DNA of 64,000 nucleotides from Blautia hydrogenotrophica DSM 10507 (lineage in GTDB: Bacteria > Bacillota > Clostridia > Lachnospirales > Lachnospiraceae): contig NZ_CP136423.1 in NCBI RefSeq assembly GCF_034356035.1, positions 3,472,001 to 3,536,000 on the forward strand, written 5' to 3'. Positions 33,503-41,761 of the stretch are shown one piece after another (position 1 is the first letter of the stretch; each line of letters opens with the position of its first letter). The notes below the pieces were generated by a model, which ran no database searches, was not told the origin of the DNA, and saw nothing but the letters and a program-made list of their open reading frames with translations. The translations under genes and the position numbers were made by a program.

Positions 33503-34951
33503 TTACATCTCCGGTACTGGAGTCGGCCTTGCCGGGTCAAAGACCTCTTTCGCATCAAACAGATCTGAGAGCATCTCTGGGTTATAGTACATGCGATAAC
33601 CATCCAGGTTTCTTCTTCCCTGTCTCACATAAGAATCCGTGATCTGTACCCAGTACTGGCTAGAATCCACATTACAGAAGTAATTGTAGCCACGACTCTT
33701 ATAGTACGCGAACTTAGGATTATCCATCGTATACTGCTCCCAATTGCCTATATCCGCGCCAAACGCAAAGACGATCATGTCTGTCTTTCCAAGAATCGGA
33801 GCGACATAGTTCTCCCATTTCTCATTGTCCTCCTGAAGCTTTTCAGCAGAGTCTGAAGTGGCGTTGCGGTGTCCCCAAGTATGACTTGCGAACTCCCATC
33901 CGTCTTTTTTCATAGCCTCCGCCACTTTCTTCGCCTCTTCCACTTCTTTCTCATAGTCAAAGTCTGGATTTTGGTCTAAAAACTTCTGTTGGTCTTCACT
34001 GAGATTCTCCCCGGTCTTGTAGGCAATATCCGTACGGTAGCCCAACACTCCGTTATACCCTGTCATTGCAAGAATTCCCTTACGTCCACGGTAGGAAAAA
34101 TCAGGATGTTCATCGATAAAGGTATCCAAAAGCGGCACAAGATCGTAGTCTCCAACCGATACCGTTCCATCATCTTCCACGTACTCCGCCTTGACATCCC
34201 CGTTCTCATCCAAGACGAGCCTACTGGCCATACCGTCTCCGTCCATATAATGATAATAGCTCACATCATCCTGAGATAGAACAAACGGCTTTTTGTCTGG
34301 CGGCAACATGATCTTCCCTCTGGTCACCGTCCCATCTTCATGAAATGTGGCCATATCATGAAGGCTGACCAATACATATCCTTTCTCATACATGGACTGG
34401 GTAATTTTATTGAACTCATCAATCGTTGTCATCACCTGATTATAGCCTGCTTCTTTCGAGTCTCCATCGAAAGCTTTGCTGGTATCTTTAATCAAAGTGT
34501 GGTAAAACACATGAGTAATTTCCTCCAATGGATATTCCACACAGGTAGCTTTCGTCGCTTCATACCCGGCTACAGCTTCCTGAAGCTCTGTATTGCTGCT
34601 GTAATCCGGTTGACTTTGAAGCAGTTGAATCGCTCCATCATAGTCGTACATTGCCGCGAGCAAATCTGCCTGCTCCTTCACCGTTTTCTCTTTTTCTGCT
34701 TCCTTGTCTTTCTTCTCTTTATCTTCTTTTTGTTTATTTTCTTCCTTCTGTTTTTGGTCCTTATCTTCCTGCTCTTGGGATTCTTCGCTCTGACTTTGAG
34801 GATCCTCCTCTATCTTAGCGACCTCTTTTTCTCCCTTTTTTCCCCCTTGTTTCGCAAAAGGATTGTCATCAGAAAATGGAAGCAATGCACATCCGCTCAA
34901 AAGACTGGTGATACAGAACAAAATCAGAATCATCCGCACATTTTTCTTCAT
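33503..34951 (-). CDS. Polysaccharide-deacetylase-like lipoprotein
   Basis: 482 residues with a lipoprotein signal (SLLSGC). A highly charged E/K/Q/D-rich linker (~35-95) could span the wall. A small helical region follows, then a NodB-type domain. The motif ASHTWGH near 395 matches the metal-binding HxxxH of carbohydrate esterase family 4, and the SLHDMATF segment near 210 may belong to the active site. It could deacetylate peptidoglycan or another surface glycan. AAAGGGG precedes the ATG. Several catalytic positions differ from classical PgdA, so activity is uncertain. Confidence 0.75.
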   Translation of the reverse strand: MKKNVRMILILFCITSLLSGCALLPFSDDNPFAKQGGKKGEKEVAKIEEDPQSQSEESQEQEDKDQKQKEENKQKEDKEKKDKEAEKEKTVKEQADLLAAMYDYDGAIQLLQSQPDYSSNTELQEAVAGYEATKATCVEYPLEEITHVFYHTLIKDTSKAFDGDSKEAGYNQVMTTIDEFNKITQSMYEKGYVLVSLHDMATFHEDGTVTRGKIMLPPDKKPFVLSQDDVSYYHYMDGDGMASRLVLDENGDVKAEYVEDDGTVSVGDYDLVPLLDTFIDEHPDFSYRGRKGILAMTGYNGVLGYRTDIAYKTGENLSEDQQKFLDQNPDFDYEKEVEEAKKVAEAMKKDGWEFASHTWGHRNATSDSAEKLQEDNEKWENYVAPILGKTDMIVFAFGADIGNWEQYTMDNPKFAYYKSRGYNYFCNVDSSQYWVQITDSYVRQGRRNLDGYRMYYNPEMLSDLFDAKEVFDPARPTPVPEM

Positions 34952-35062
34952 GTTTCTTGCCCCTTTCTATTCTTTTGTTTCTCCCCTATGAATATTTATT
35001 TGTACAAGATTTCGACATCTTTCGTTCATCTTTAGTATGCCCTCAGATCAAGAACATTATGA

Positions 35063-35252
35063 GTTACTGTTCCCTTCGTTCGCAATAACCATTGTGTTAC
35101 TGTTCACTCACTTGTGGTTCGTGAGCAGTAACATGCTTTGCGATGCACCAAACTGCTGCAAACAGCAGTTTGGTGCGAATATGTCTCGGGATTTTTGCAC
35201 AAAATGTCCAAAAACACCTCGCGAGATATCGAAGGACTGAACTGTAACACCA
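35063..35252. repeat. Hairpin-rich palindromic intergenic element
   Basis: Three features lie in a row. First, an imperfect hairpin opens and closes with GTTACTG/CAGTAAC (35096-35132). Second, a perfect 14-bp stem has a 4-nt CAAA loop (35145-35176). Third, a CTCGCGAG palindrome is followed by CTGAACTGTAACA, whose inverted form recurs near 48008 as TGTAACAGTTCAG. The 34952-35407 gap has no gene; the rest is AT-rich with the promoter of the next gene. It looks like a REP-type or IS200-like remnant without a transposase. Confidence 0.55.
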
Positions 35253-35289
35253 TTATAACATAGCGGTAACTCTGTTTTCAATTTTGTAA

Positions 35290-35318
35290 TTGCCTTTTTT
35301 CTTAAATAATGATAAAAT
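35290..35318 (+). promoter_or_regulatory. Candidate promoter of the 35408 gene
   Basis: TTGCCT (35290-35295), a 17-nt spacer and TAAAAT (35313-35318) fit a vegetative promoter about 85 nt before the ATG. Confidence 0.45.
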
Positions 35319-35407
35319 ATAATTCGCAAAAATTAACTGTTTATAAACAATGTTTTTACAACATCGGTCTACAGTTGATGAAGCAATCTATTATCAGGAG
35401 GCCAGTC

Positions 35408-35857
35408 ATGAGTAAAATAACGATTACTCTGCTTGTAATTCTTGTTATTCTTCTGATCACCCTTATTGTACTCTATTTCACCGGCAAAAAAACTCAGAAA
35501 AAACAGGAAGAACAAAAAGCGCAGATTGAAGCTGCAAAACAAACCGTATCTATGCTGATCATCGATAAAAAGCGTATGCCCATCAAAAACTCTGGACTTC
35601 CGCAGTTTGTCATTGATCAAACCCCAAAGTTAATGCGTCGTTCAAAGCTTCCTATCGTAAAAGCTAAGGTCGGTCCTAAGATTATGACTTTAGTATGCGA
35701 AGCAGATATTTTTGATCAAATTCCGGTAAAAAAAGAAATTAAAGCTGAAGTCAGTGGTATTTACATCGTGGGCGCCCGTGGACTCCGCGCGCCTCTTGAA
35801 AAACGCACCAAGAAAAAAGGATTCTTTAAGCGTATGCTGGACCGGGCCAATCCGTGA
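35408..35857 (+). CDS. Small single-pass membrane protein, conserved hypothetical type
   Basis: 149 residues. One strong N-terminal transmembrane helix (about residues 4-25, ITLLVILVILLITLIVLYF) is followed by a basic Lys/Gln-rich stretch and a soluble domain with KLPIVKAKVGPKIMTLVCEA, then a very basic tail. I do not know its function. AGGAGG lies 6 nt before the ATG; the frame is open upstream but without a better start. It stands alone and shares a bidirectional terminator with the DUF1934 gene. Confidence 0.8.
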   Translation: MSKITITLLVILVILLITLIVLYFTGKKTQKKQEEQKAQIEAAKQTVSMLIIDKKRMPIKNSGLPQFVIDQTPKLMRRSKLPIVKAKVGPKIMTLVCEADIFDQIPVKKEIKAEVSGIYIVGARGLRAPLEKRTKKKGFFKRMLDRANP

Positions 35858-35865
35858 TTTTGCCT

Positions 35866-35907
35866 CTTTGCGGCGCATGCATCCTCAGCGGAGCGTTTAT
35901 GTAACAG
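35866..35907 (-). repeat. Terminator-associated dispersed repeat, short copy
   Basis: Read on the minus strand, after the terminator T-run come CTGTTACATAAACGCTCCGC and a GCATGCGCCGCAAAG segment matching the central part of copies 1-3. The distal hairpins are absent. Confidence 0.65.
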
Positions 35908-35959
35908 AAAAAGCCGTTTTCTCTTATCAAAAGTACCGATAAGAAGAAGACGGCTTTTT
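35908..35959 (-). terminator. Bidirectional terminator between the 35408 gene and the DUF1934 gene
   Basis: A long stem (AAAAAGCCGTTTTCTCTTATC with GATAAGAAGAAGACGGCTTTTTT) has T-runs on both strands. It abuts the DUF1934 stop codon. Confidence 0.85.
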
Positions 35960-36406
35960 TCAAATTTCAAAATGTCCTGCGTCCTTTGACTGAGCCTCTA
36001 TGGTCAAGAAACAGTCAGCCACATATTCTCCATTCATCTCTAACGCATAATCTACCTTTGCGTTTAAATGGTCAATCCCCTCCTGAAGATGCACTCTGGC
36101 CGCTGAAATCCCCATCTCAATATTTCCAAATGGAGTTGCATAATAGGTCACATTTTTCTTTTCTTTCTCAAATACCATATGTACGTTGATAAGTCCCTTC
36201 TTCCGGACTTCCACACCCTTGGGACTAATCTTAATATAGTTGATGGTCTTCTCGTTAAACCCTTCCACCATCTCCTCATATCTCAGGTAATGGCTTCCGT
36301 TTTGATAATAGTACTCCCCACCGATTACCAATTCAATCGGTTCCTGTCCGTCCGCTTCTCCCAAAGACTGTAGGCCCACGATACGGATTAACACATCTTT
36401 TGTCAT
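35960..36406 (-). CDS. DUF1934 family protein
   Basis: 148 residues with the lipocalin-like beta-barrel pattern of DUF1934. Typical segments are ELVIGGEYYYQNGSHYLRYE, NYIKISPKGVEVRKKG and YYATPFGNIEMGI. The function of the family is not established; in Firmicutes it often neighbours cell-wall or translation genes. It is 14 nt downstream of murI on the same strand. Confidence 0.88.
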   Translation of the reverse strand: MTKDVLIRIVGLQSLGEADGQEPIELVIGGEYYYQNGSHYLRYEEMVEGFNEKTINYIKISPKGVEVRKKGLINVHMVFEKEKKNVTYYATPFGNIEMGISAARVHLQEGIDHLNAKVDYALEMNGEYVADCFLTIEAQSKDAGHFEI

Positions 36407-36420
36407 CTTCTGCCCTCTCT

Positions 36421-37242
36421 CTAATATTTTTCAATATCTATCTTTTTTGTCTTCTCCACGTCATAAGGCAATATGGAGTCCGCAAATTTCCTAAATTTCT
36501 CAGCCAGATCACTGACATAAAAACGATAAGGAAATTCCTCCTGGCCCCTTCCTGTGCTAAGCAGGTTCTCCTGGCTTAAGAGTTTCTTCAATTCCAGAGC
36601 CGTCTCATAAGCCGGATTCACCAGCTTCACTTCAGGTCCCACAACCTTCTGAATCAGAGATCTCAAAAGCGGGTAATGTGTGCATCCCAAAATTAAAGTA
36701 TCCACTTCTTTTTCCAAGAGCTCTCTCAGATATCGTTCGGCGATCTCTTCTGTCACAGGGTCTTTTAACCACCCTTCTTCCACTAGAGGCACGAACAGCG
36801 GACAAGGTTTTCCGTAAACGGTGATCTCCTGGTCCAGCGACTTTAACCATCTTTCATGGATACCGCTGTGAATCGTTCCCTCTGTTCCTATCACACCTAC
36901 TTTTTTATTCATCGTCGTCTCTGCGGCCACCCTGGCCCCTGCCTCAATCACTCCTATGATCGGTAAATTCATTTCTTTTTGAATTTCACTCAGGGCAAAG
37001 GCACTGGCCGTGTTGCAGGCAACCACAATCGCCTTTACGTTCTCTGTCTCAAGAAATCTTATAATCTGGCGGGAATACCTCAGTACTGTGTCTTTGGATT
37101 TGCTTCCATAAGGCACTCTCGCCGTATCTCCAAAATAGACGATCTTCTCCGACGGAAGATTTCTCATGATCTCCCTCGCCACCGTCAATCCGCCGATTCC
37201 CGAATCAAAAACTCCCACCGGCGCTTCTCTATCTAATCTCAT
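36421..37242 (-). CDS. murI: Glutamate racemase
   Basis: 273 residues with FDSGIGGLTV near 12, the first catalytic Cys in VVACNTAS near 76 and the second in ILGCTHYPLL near 188. The enzyme makes D-glutamate for peptidoglycan. The start overlaps the end of the small upstream gene by 14 nt. It is preceded by the germination genes and followed by the DUF1934 gene. Confidence 0.96.
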   Translation of the reverse strand: MRLDREAPVGVFDSGIGGLTVAREIMRNLPSEKIVYFGDTARVPYGSKSKDTVLRYSRQIIRFLETENVKAIVVACNTASAFALSEIQKEMNLPIIGVIEAGARVAAETTMNKKVGVIGTEGTIHSGIHERWLKSLDQEITVYGKPCPLFVPLVEEGWLKDPVTEEIAERYLRELLEKEVDTLILGCTHYPLLRSLIQKVVGPEVKLVNPAYETALELKKLLSQENLLSTGRGQEEFPYRFYVSDLAEKFRKFADSILPYDVEKTKKIDIEKY

Positions 37243-37492
37243 ATGAACTCTCCGACTGATGTTTTTCTCCTATTTTATCACCAAAATTCGGAGTGCGCAA
37301 CCATCGGAACGTAAAGCGGGGCTTCGCGGATATCTCATCCGAGGGCTTCTCAGAATAACAGTATTCAGGGTACAAAATTCCCCAAAAGCCTTGTGTCATC
37401 TGAATATTTCCACCGCCTTGAAAGATGACAGCCGACATCGCCACAAGCACAGAGATTAACAGCCTCTTTCCAGGTTTTTGAATCCATCTCAT
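37229..37492 (-). CDS. Small hypothetical membrane or secreted protein
   Basis: 87 residues: a basic start (MRWIQKPGKR), one hydrophobic segment (LLISVLVAMSAVIFQGGG) that could be a signal or anchor, then a soluble, aromatic-rich tail. AAGGAG lies before the ATG at 37492. I recognise no family. It lies between the short gerC and murI, where a normal GerC would have its C-terminal domain; the sequence does not look like that domain. Confidence 0.55.
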   Translation of the reverse strand: MRWIQKPGKRLLISVLVAMSAVIFQGGGNIQMTQGFWGILYPEYCYSEKPSDEISAKPRFTFRWLRTPNFGDKIGEKHQSESSYEIR

Positions 37493-37562
37493 ATGCAATT
37501 CTCCTTTCCCCCGACACCTCAGTACCGGGGCTACATCTGAAGTATTGCCCTCTCTTATGCTT

Positions 37563-38177
37563 TTATACAAAATCCACTAGAATTTTCCCATTTTCATCCC
37601 TCAGCGCCGGAAGCTTCGGAAGCTTAGATTTTTCATACCAATAATAGTAGACTTCTTTCAGTGTGACTCCACTTTTCTTACGTCCCTCCGGGCGATTTTC
37701 ATAGATACCTGTCAGATATTGGCCAAGAGATGTCCCCAAAGACTGGTTTAAATTCATAAGATTGTCCACATTTTCTCCCTCAAATACGTACATATCCTCC
37801 CCCACGAGGGGACTCTTCTTCATAAATTCCAGAAAGGTCTCCCAGTGTCTTCCCTCCAAGAGTCCCGGCCCCAACACTAAGACTTCCAAATGCCCCATAT
37901 CCAGATATTTGTCCTGAGACCACTCGTACTGTTTTTGAATTTCACGGAAGGATTTTCCCTGAAAAGACAGCACAGAGGTATCTCCTCCTTCTTCCTTTTT
38001 ATCCTGTCCTGTGGAGGCTGGAAGATCGGGCATCGCATAATAGACCTGAAATTGTCCATCCGCCCAGTCCACTCCCATAGCCAACGGATATCTTCTCTTC
38101 TCAGGTTCAATCCCTGAACAGCCACACAGCTGAAAAACCACACAAAACAGCAATATACAAGCAATCCATCTTTTCAT
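37563..38177 (-). CDS. Short Ger(x)C-type germination lipoprotein
   Basis: 204 residues with a lipoprotein signal (FQLCGC) and the N-terminal half of GerAC/GerKC proteins. Visible features are RRYPLAMGVDWADGQFQVYY, a middle region with SFREIQKQYEWSQDKYLDMG and HLEVLVLGPGLLE. Full-length family members are about 370-400 residues; the C-terminal domain is absent and the gene ends in a clean stop. GerC is the lipoprotein subunit of the nutrient receptor in the spore inner membrane. It overlaps gerB by 4 nt. Confidence 0.85.
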   Translation of the reverse strand: MKRWIACILLFCVVFQLCGCSGIEPEKRRYPLAMGVDWADGQFQVYYAMPDLPASTGQDKKEEGGDTSVLSFQGKSFREIQKQYEWSQDKYLDMGHLEVLVLGPGLLEGRHWETFLEFMKKSPLVGEDMYVFEGENVDNLMNLNQSLGTSLGQYLTGIYENRPEGRKKSGVTLKEVYYYWYEKSKLPKLPALRDENGKILVDFV

Positions 38178-39235
38178 GTCTTCCTCCTATTTTTCATCCA
38201 AACCAGCATACCCACAATTAGAAACCCTGGGAAATACACGTAGACCAAAGACAGACCATAGATCTTCTCCACAGAAAATTTCCACAACTCTTCCCAAGTC
38301 AGAAGATACATCAAAATCGGCATCCAGTACCTGCCTGTTCCAAGCTGTAAAGTCTGTAGAATATGACTTCCATAGTGTAGGACACTCCCCACAGAAAATA
38401 AAAGACTGTAGAGCAGAACCGCCAGCCAAATCACATCAAACCTGGCCAGAACTTCCCCCGGCAGATTCGCCCCCGCCAGAAGAGGCAGAATCGGATACTC
38501 CTCTTCCTGGAGTCTGACCCAACCGTAATTCGCCTGAAGCACCACCAAAGACGCCAAGAAAAAGAGACTGGTGATAGCAACACCATAAAAGACCGGCTTG
38601 CTCGCGCTTCCAGTTTTCTCCACATGTTCCAACGCAAAAGGCAGCAATCCTATCCCTGTGAAAGCGGCCAGCAGACCATAGCCCGCCCGACCAAACCCTG
38701 CCGCTGAGATTTCAAGCCCTCTAGGATCAGCCTGAAAATATTCCCAGCTTCCTTGAAACGCAGCTACAATCAGCAACAGAAACAAAAATCCCAACACGAG
38801 AGGATAAGAGACTTCTCCCATTCTTCCCCTCTTTTGCATCCCCTTATGAGTTCCGAAACTGCAAACTAAAATCGCCAAAAGGCTGGCCGCCTTGCCAGAA
38901 AACGAAGAAAGTAGGCTGATCGGCACCACATCTTCCACCAAAGTCAGCAGATATGCTCCCGTGAATACCGTAAAAGAAAGATAAAACACTCCGATTAACA
39001 GGCTGCACCATTTTCCAACATATTTAGGAAGATTTGCATAGTACGGAGTCAGGCGAATTAAAAATATCACATAAAAGTATAAAGGAATCAAAACTGCCAC
39101 AGATGCCAGCATTCCATTTGCTCCCAGCATCGACCGATATCCTAAAAGCCCCAACAGAAAAGGAGCTGTGAGACTCAGCACTAATTGTCTGGTCAGCTGT
39201 CTGTGTGAAATTCGATTGTTCTCCGCATATTTCAT
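38174..39235 (-). CDS. Spore germination receptor permease subunit (GerB type)
   Basis: 353 residues with about 10 membrane segments, in the APC-like GerAB family. The N-terminus carries ISHRQLTRQLV, and a long helix-rich core follows with FTGIGLLPFALEHVEK in the middle. GerB subunits bind the germinant, usually an amino acid or sugar. It overlaps both neighbouring ger genes by 4 nt, so the three subunits are translationally coupled. Confidence 0.92.
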   Translation of the reverse strand: MKYAENNRISHRQLTRQLVLSLTAPFLLGLLGYRSMLGANGMLASVAVLIPLYFYVIFLIRLTPYYANLPKYVGKWCSLLIGVFYLSFTVFTGAYLLTLVEDVVPISLLSSFSGKAASLLAILVCSFGTHKGMQKRGRMGEVSYPLVLGFLFLLLIVAAFQGSWEYFQADPRGLEISAAGFGRAGYGLLAAFTGIGLLPFALEHVEKTGSASKPVFYGVAITSLFFLASLVVLQANYGWVRLQEEEYPILPLLAGANLPGEVLARFDVIWLAVLLYSLLFSVGSVLHYGSHILQTLQLGTGRYWMPILMYLLTWEELWKFSVEKIYGLSLVYVYFPGFLIVGMLVWMKNRRKT

Positions 39236-40716
39236 CCCTTCATTCTCCTTCTCAGCCGAATTCTCTGTTCTTTCCGGGCAAACACTGGCCTGCTGTTCAT
39301 CTTTCGAAGAGGTCTTCTGAGAATTCCACCTCCCTGGCTATCATCCTTCTTCACAAAAGGAGTCAGATATGGCACTTGAAAACTCAAAAGTCCTGCTAAA
39401 TGGCTTACAACCAGGTAAATGCCCAGTACAATGCCGTAGAGGCCAAAATAACCGCCCGCAAACAAAAACATATATTTCAAAAGCCGGAACGGAGCGGAAA
39501 ATTCTTCGCTTGGAATAGCTAAAGACCCCAGCGCAGTCAATGCTACAATTATGACAACAATCGGGCTGACCAGGTTCGCCGTAACGGCCGCCTGCCCTAC
39601 AATCAGTCCTCCCACAATGCCAATGGTACTCCCTAAAGAGCCCGGCATCCGCACCCCCGCCTCCCGTATCAACTCGAAGGACAGTTCCAAAAAAATTAAT
39701 TCCACGATACTGGAAAACGGCACCCCTGAACGCGCCTCCGCAAAGGATAGTATCAGATTCGCCGGCAAAATCTGCGTGTGAAAACGTATCACCGCTAGAT
39801 ACAAACCGGGCAATAAGGTGGCTGTCATAACCGCTAGATACCTCAACATTTGTATGAACGAGACCATCTCAAACCGATTATACATATCCTCACTAGAAGT
39901 CATAAAGCTGTGAAAAGTCGTGGGCAAAAGCAGTGCCATCGGCGAGTTGTCACACAGCAGGACCACTCTTCCTTCTAACAGTTCCATCGCCGCCCTGTCT
40001 GGCCTCTCTGTGGCCTGAAACTGAGGAAACGGGGAATACCATACTTCTTCTGTCAACTGTTCTACCATACCGCTGTCAAAGATTCCATCGATCTCGAACT
40101 CATCCAACCGCTTCTGTATCTCATCCAATAGGTCTTCCTGTACCAGATCGTCTACATACAAAAGCTGAAGCATCGTATTTGACCGAATTCCCATCTGTCG
40201 TTCCACTACCTTCATCCGGGTATCCTTCAGGCGCTTTCGAATCAGAGCACTGTTGATTTTTACTGAGTCAGTAAAACCCTCCTTTGACCCCCTCAAGACC
40301 TTTTCTGTCTGCGCCTGTCCCACACCCATACTCGGATAGCCTTTGCTGGCAATTTTAATCGCGCGGTCGTAGCCGTCCATAAAAAAGATTGCATTTCCCG
40401 CCAGCATCGCCCCCATAGCTTCCTCTAAAGTCGGCAGTTCCTTTACATCAGAAATTCCCAAGCTGTTGTCCTTTAAGAATTCTTTCATCTTACCCGGAGG
40501 AATTTCCCAGAAATGATTGATCAATTTGCCGATTACTGAGTCCTCCAACATCATGTTAGAGACTGCCACTTCCAGATATACTACGAGACACTCAACTTTC
40601 CTCTCATCACCCAATCTCATCGGCCGAATAATGATATCTGCACAATCTTCACACTGTTTTCGAATATATTCCTCGTTCTTTCTGACAGTTTCGTATACAG
40701 GTGTCTTCTCTCCCAT
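39232..40716 (-). CDS. Spore germination receptor subunit (GerA type)
   Basis: 494 residues. A soluble N-terminal region of two subdomains (about 1-260; EAMGAMLAGNAIFFMDGYD) is followed by five or so membrane helices. Conserved segments are TFHSFMTSSEDMYNR, PGLYLAVIRFH, ARSGVPFSSIVEL and GSTIGIVGGLIVGQAAV. The basic tail is cytoplasmic. It forms the receptor channel together with GerB and GerC and is the first gene of the gerABC-type operon. Confidence 0.95.
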   Translation of the reverse strand: MGEKTPVYETVRKNEEYIRKQCEDCADIIIRPMRLGDERKVECLVVYLEVAVSNMMLEDSVIGKLINHFWEIPPGKMKEFLKDNSLGISDVKELPTLEEAMGAMLAGNAIFFMDGYDRAIKIASKGYPSMGVGQAQTEKVLRGSKEGFTDSVKINSALIRKRLKDTRMKVVERQMGIRSNTMLQLLYVDDLVQEDLLDEIQKRLDEFEIDGIFDSGMVEQLTEEVWYSPFPQFQATERPDRAAMELLEGRVVLLCDNSPMALLLPTTFHSFMTSSEDMYNRFEMVSFIQMLRYLAVMTATLLPGLYLAVIRFHTQILPANLILSFAEARSGVPFSSIVELIFLELSFELIREAGVRMPGSLGSTIGIVGGLIVGQAAVTANLVSPIVVIIVALTALGSLAIPSEEFSAPFRLLKYMFLFAGGYFGLYGIVLGIYLVVSHLAGLLSFQVPYLTPFVKKDDSQGGGILRRPLRKMNSRPVFARKEQRIRLRRRMKG

Positions 40717-40755
40717 ATTTTTCTCCTCACGTTCAAGCCATATTGTTTATCGAAG

Positions 40756-40823
40756 CCGGCGTGCGCACCCTCTGCGGAGCGTTTTTGTTATGGGAAGAAT
40801 TTTCATAAATTCTTTCCATAACA
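40756..40823 (-). repeat. Terminator-associated repeat, copy 4 distal unit
   Basis: This ~65-bp unit (from GCGTGCGCA through the TTATGGGAAGAATTTTCATA hairpin to CCATAAC) is repeated almost exactly at 40932-40997, 176 bp away. It directly precedes gerA on the minus strand, so part of it may overlap the ger promoter. Confidence 0.75.
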
Positions 40824-40861
40824 GATCAAAGTGGGCAGCTTTCTTTAATTCTCACATCCCT

Positions 40862-40997
40862 TTATTTTTAAAGAATTTGCTCACTTTGCGCGTCGCCGCA
40901 ACACCGCTGCGCGGTGAAATTCCCCATTGCGGCGTGCGCATCCTCTGCGGAGCGTTTTTGTTATGGGAAGAATTTTCATAAATTCTTTCCATAACAA
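40862..40997 (-). repeat. Terminator-associated repeat, copy 4 proximal unit
   Basis: Starts at the T-run of the GntR-gene terminator and contains the same elements as copies 1-3: the terminal hairpin, GCTCCGC, the CGCCGCAA segment and a shortened CGCGCAGCGGTG hairpin. Divergence in the hairpin arms is compensated, which points to conserved structure. No gene lies in 40717-41062. Confidence 0.75.
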
Positions 40998-41026
40998 AAG
41001 AGAGACGCCGTCTTTGCATCTCTCTT
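40998..41026 (-). terminator. Terminator of the 41063 GntR gene
   Basis: An 8-bp outer stem (AAGAGAGA with TCTCTCTT) with a paired interior is followed by TTTTG on the minus strand, where the repeat begins. Confidence 0.7.
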
Positions 41027-41062
41027 AATATTTCCAAATATTTGCTTTTTATTCCACCTGTG

Positions 41063-41743
41063 CTATTTATGGCTGTCCAGATGAATACTCTCTATGATTC
41101 CTTTTCTTTGGTTCTCTATATGGCTGGAAGCTATTTTCTTCGCCTTCTCTATGTCCCTATCGCGAATCGCCTCATACATCTCTCGATGCTCCATCACGAG
41201 ACGGTTCCTCGTCTTTTCATCCTTTAAATATTCAATCCGATAACGATAGATCTGCTCTCTAAGATTGTTGAGCACCTGCAGCAACCTCTTATTTTCCGCC
41301 GCGCGGTAGATAATCTCATGGAACTCCACATCTGCCTCCGCCAGCTTTGTCAGATCTCCTTCCTCCAACAGTCCCTGAAACTCGCATTCCGCATCAGCCA
41401 GCTCCTCCAGCTCTTGTTCTGTCATTCTGGCACAGGCCTTCTCGATGGCCATCTCTTCCAGACAGCAGCGCACTTCGAGCACGTCATTGAGATCTTTCTC
41501 TGTGATATTCGCCACCTGTGCACCTCTCCTGGGAATCATAATCACCAATCCCTCTAGCTCTAGTTTTCGAATGGCCTCCCTGATGGGTGTCCGACTGACC
41601 CCCAATTTCTCTGCCAGAGCGATCTCCATCAGGCGTTCCCCTGGTTTTAGCTCTCCCTTTAAAATTGCTCTGCGCAATGTATTGAACACCACATCCCTGA
41701 GAGGCAGGTATTCATCCATATGAATCGAAAAATTACTTGTCAT
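41063..41743 (-). CDS. GntR-family (FCD) transcriptional regulator
   Basis: 226 residues with an N-terminal winged helix (GELKPGERLMEIALAEKLGV, then SRTPIREAIRKLELEGLV) and a helical FCD domain holding the metal-ligand His pattern (DVEFHEIIYRAAEN, later SSHIENQR). It differs from the 6490 regulator in subfamily signature. It follows ispE closely (18 nt) on the same strand. Its target and ligand are not visible. Confidence 0.9.
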   Translation of the reverse strand: MTSNFSIHMDEYLPLRDVVFNTLRRAILKGELKPGERLMEIALAEKLGVSRTPIREAIRKLELEGLVIMIPRRGAQVANITEKDLNDVLEVRCCLEEMAIEKACARMTEQELEELADAECEFQGLLEEGDLTKLAEADVEFHEIIYRAAENKRLLQVLNNLREQIYRYRIEYLKDEKTRNRLVMEHREMYEAIRDRDIEKAKKIASSHIENQRKGIIESIHLDSHK

Positions 41744-41761
41744 TGGTTTCTCCTTATCTGT

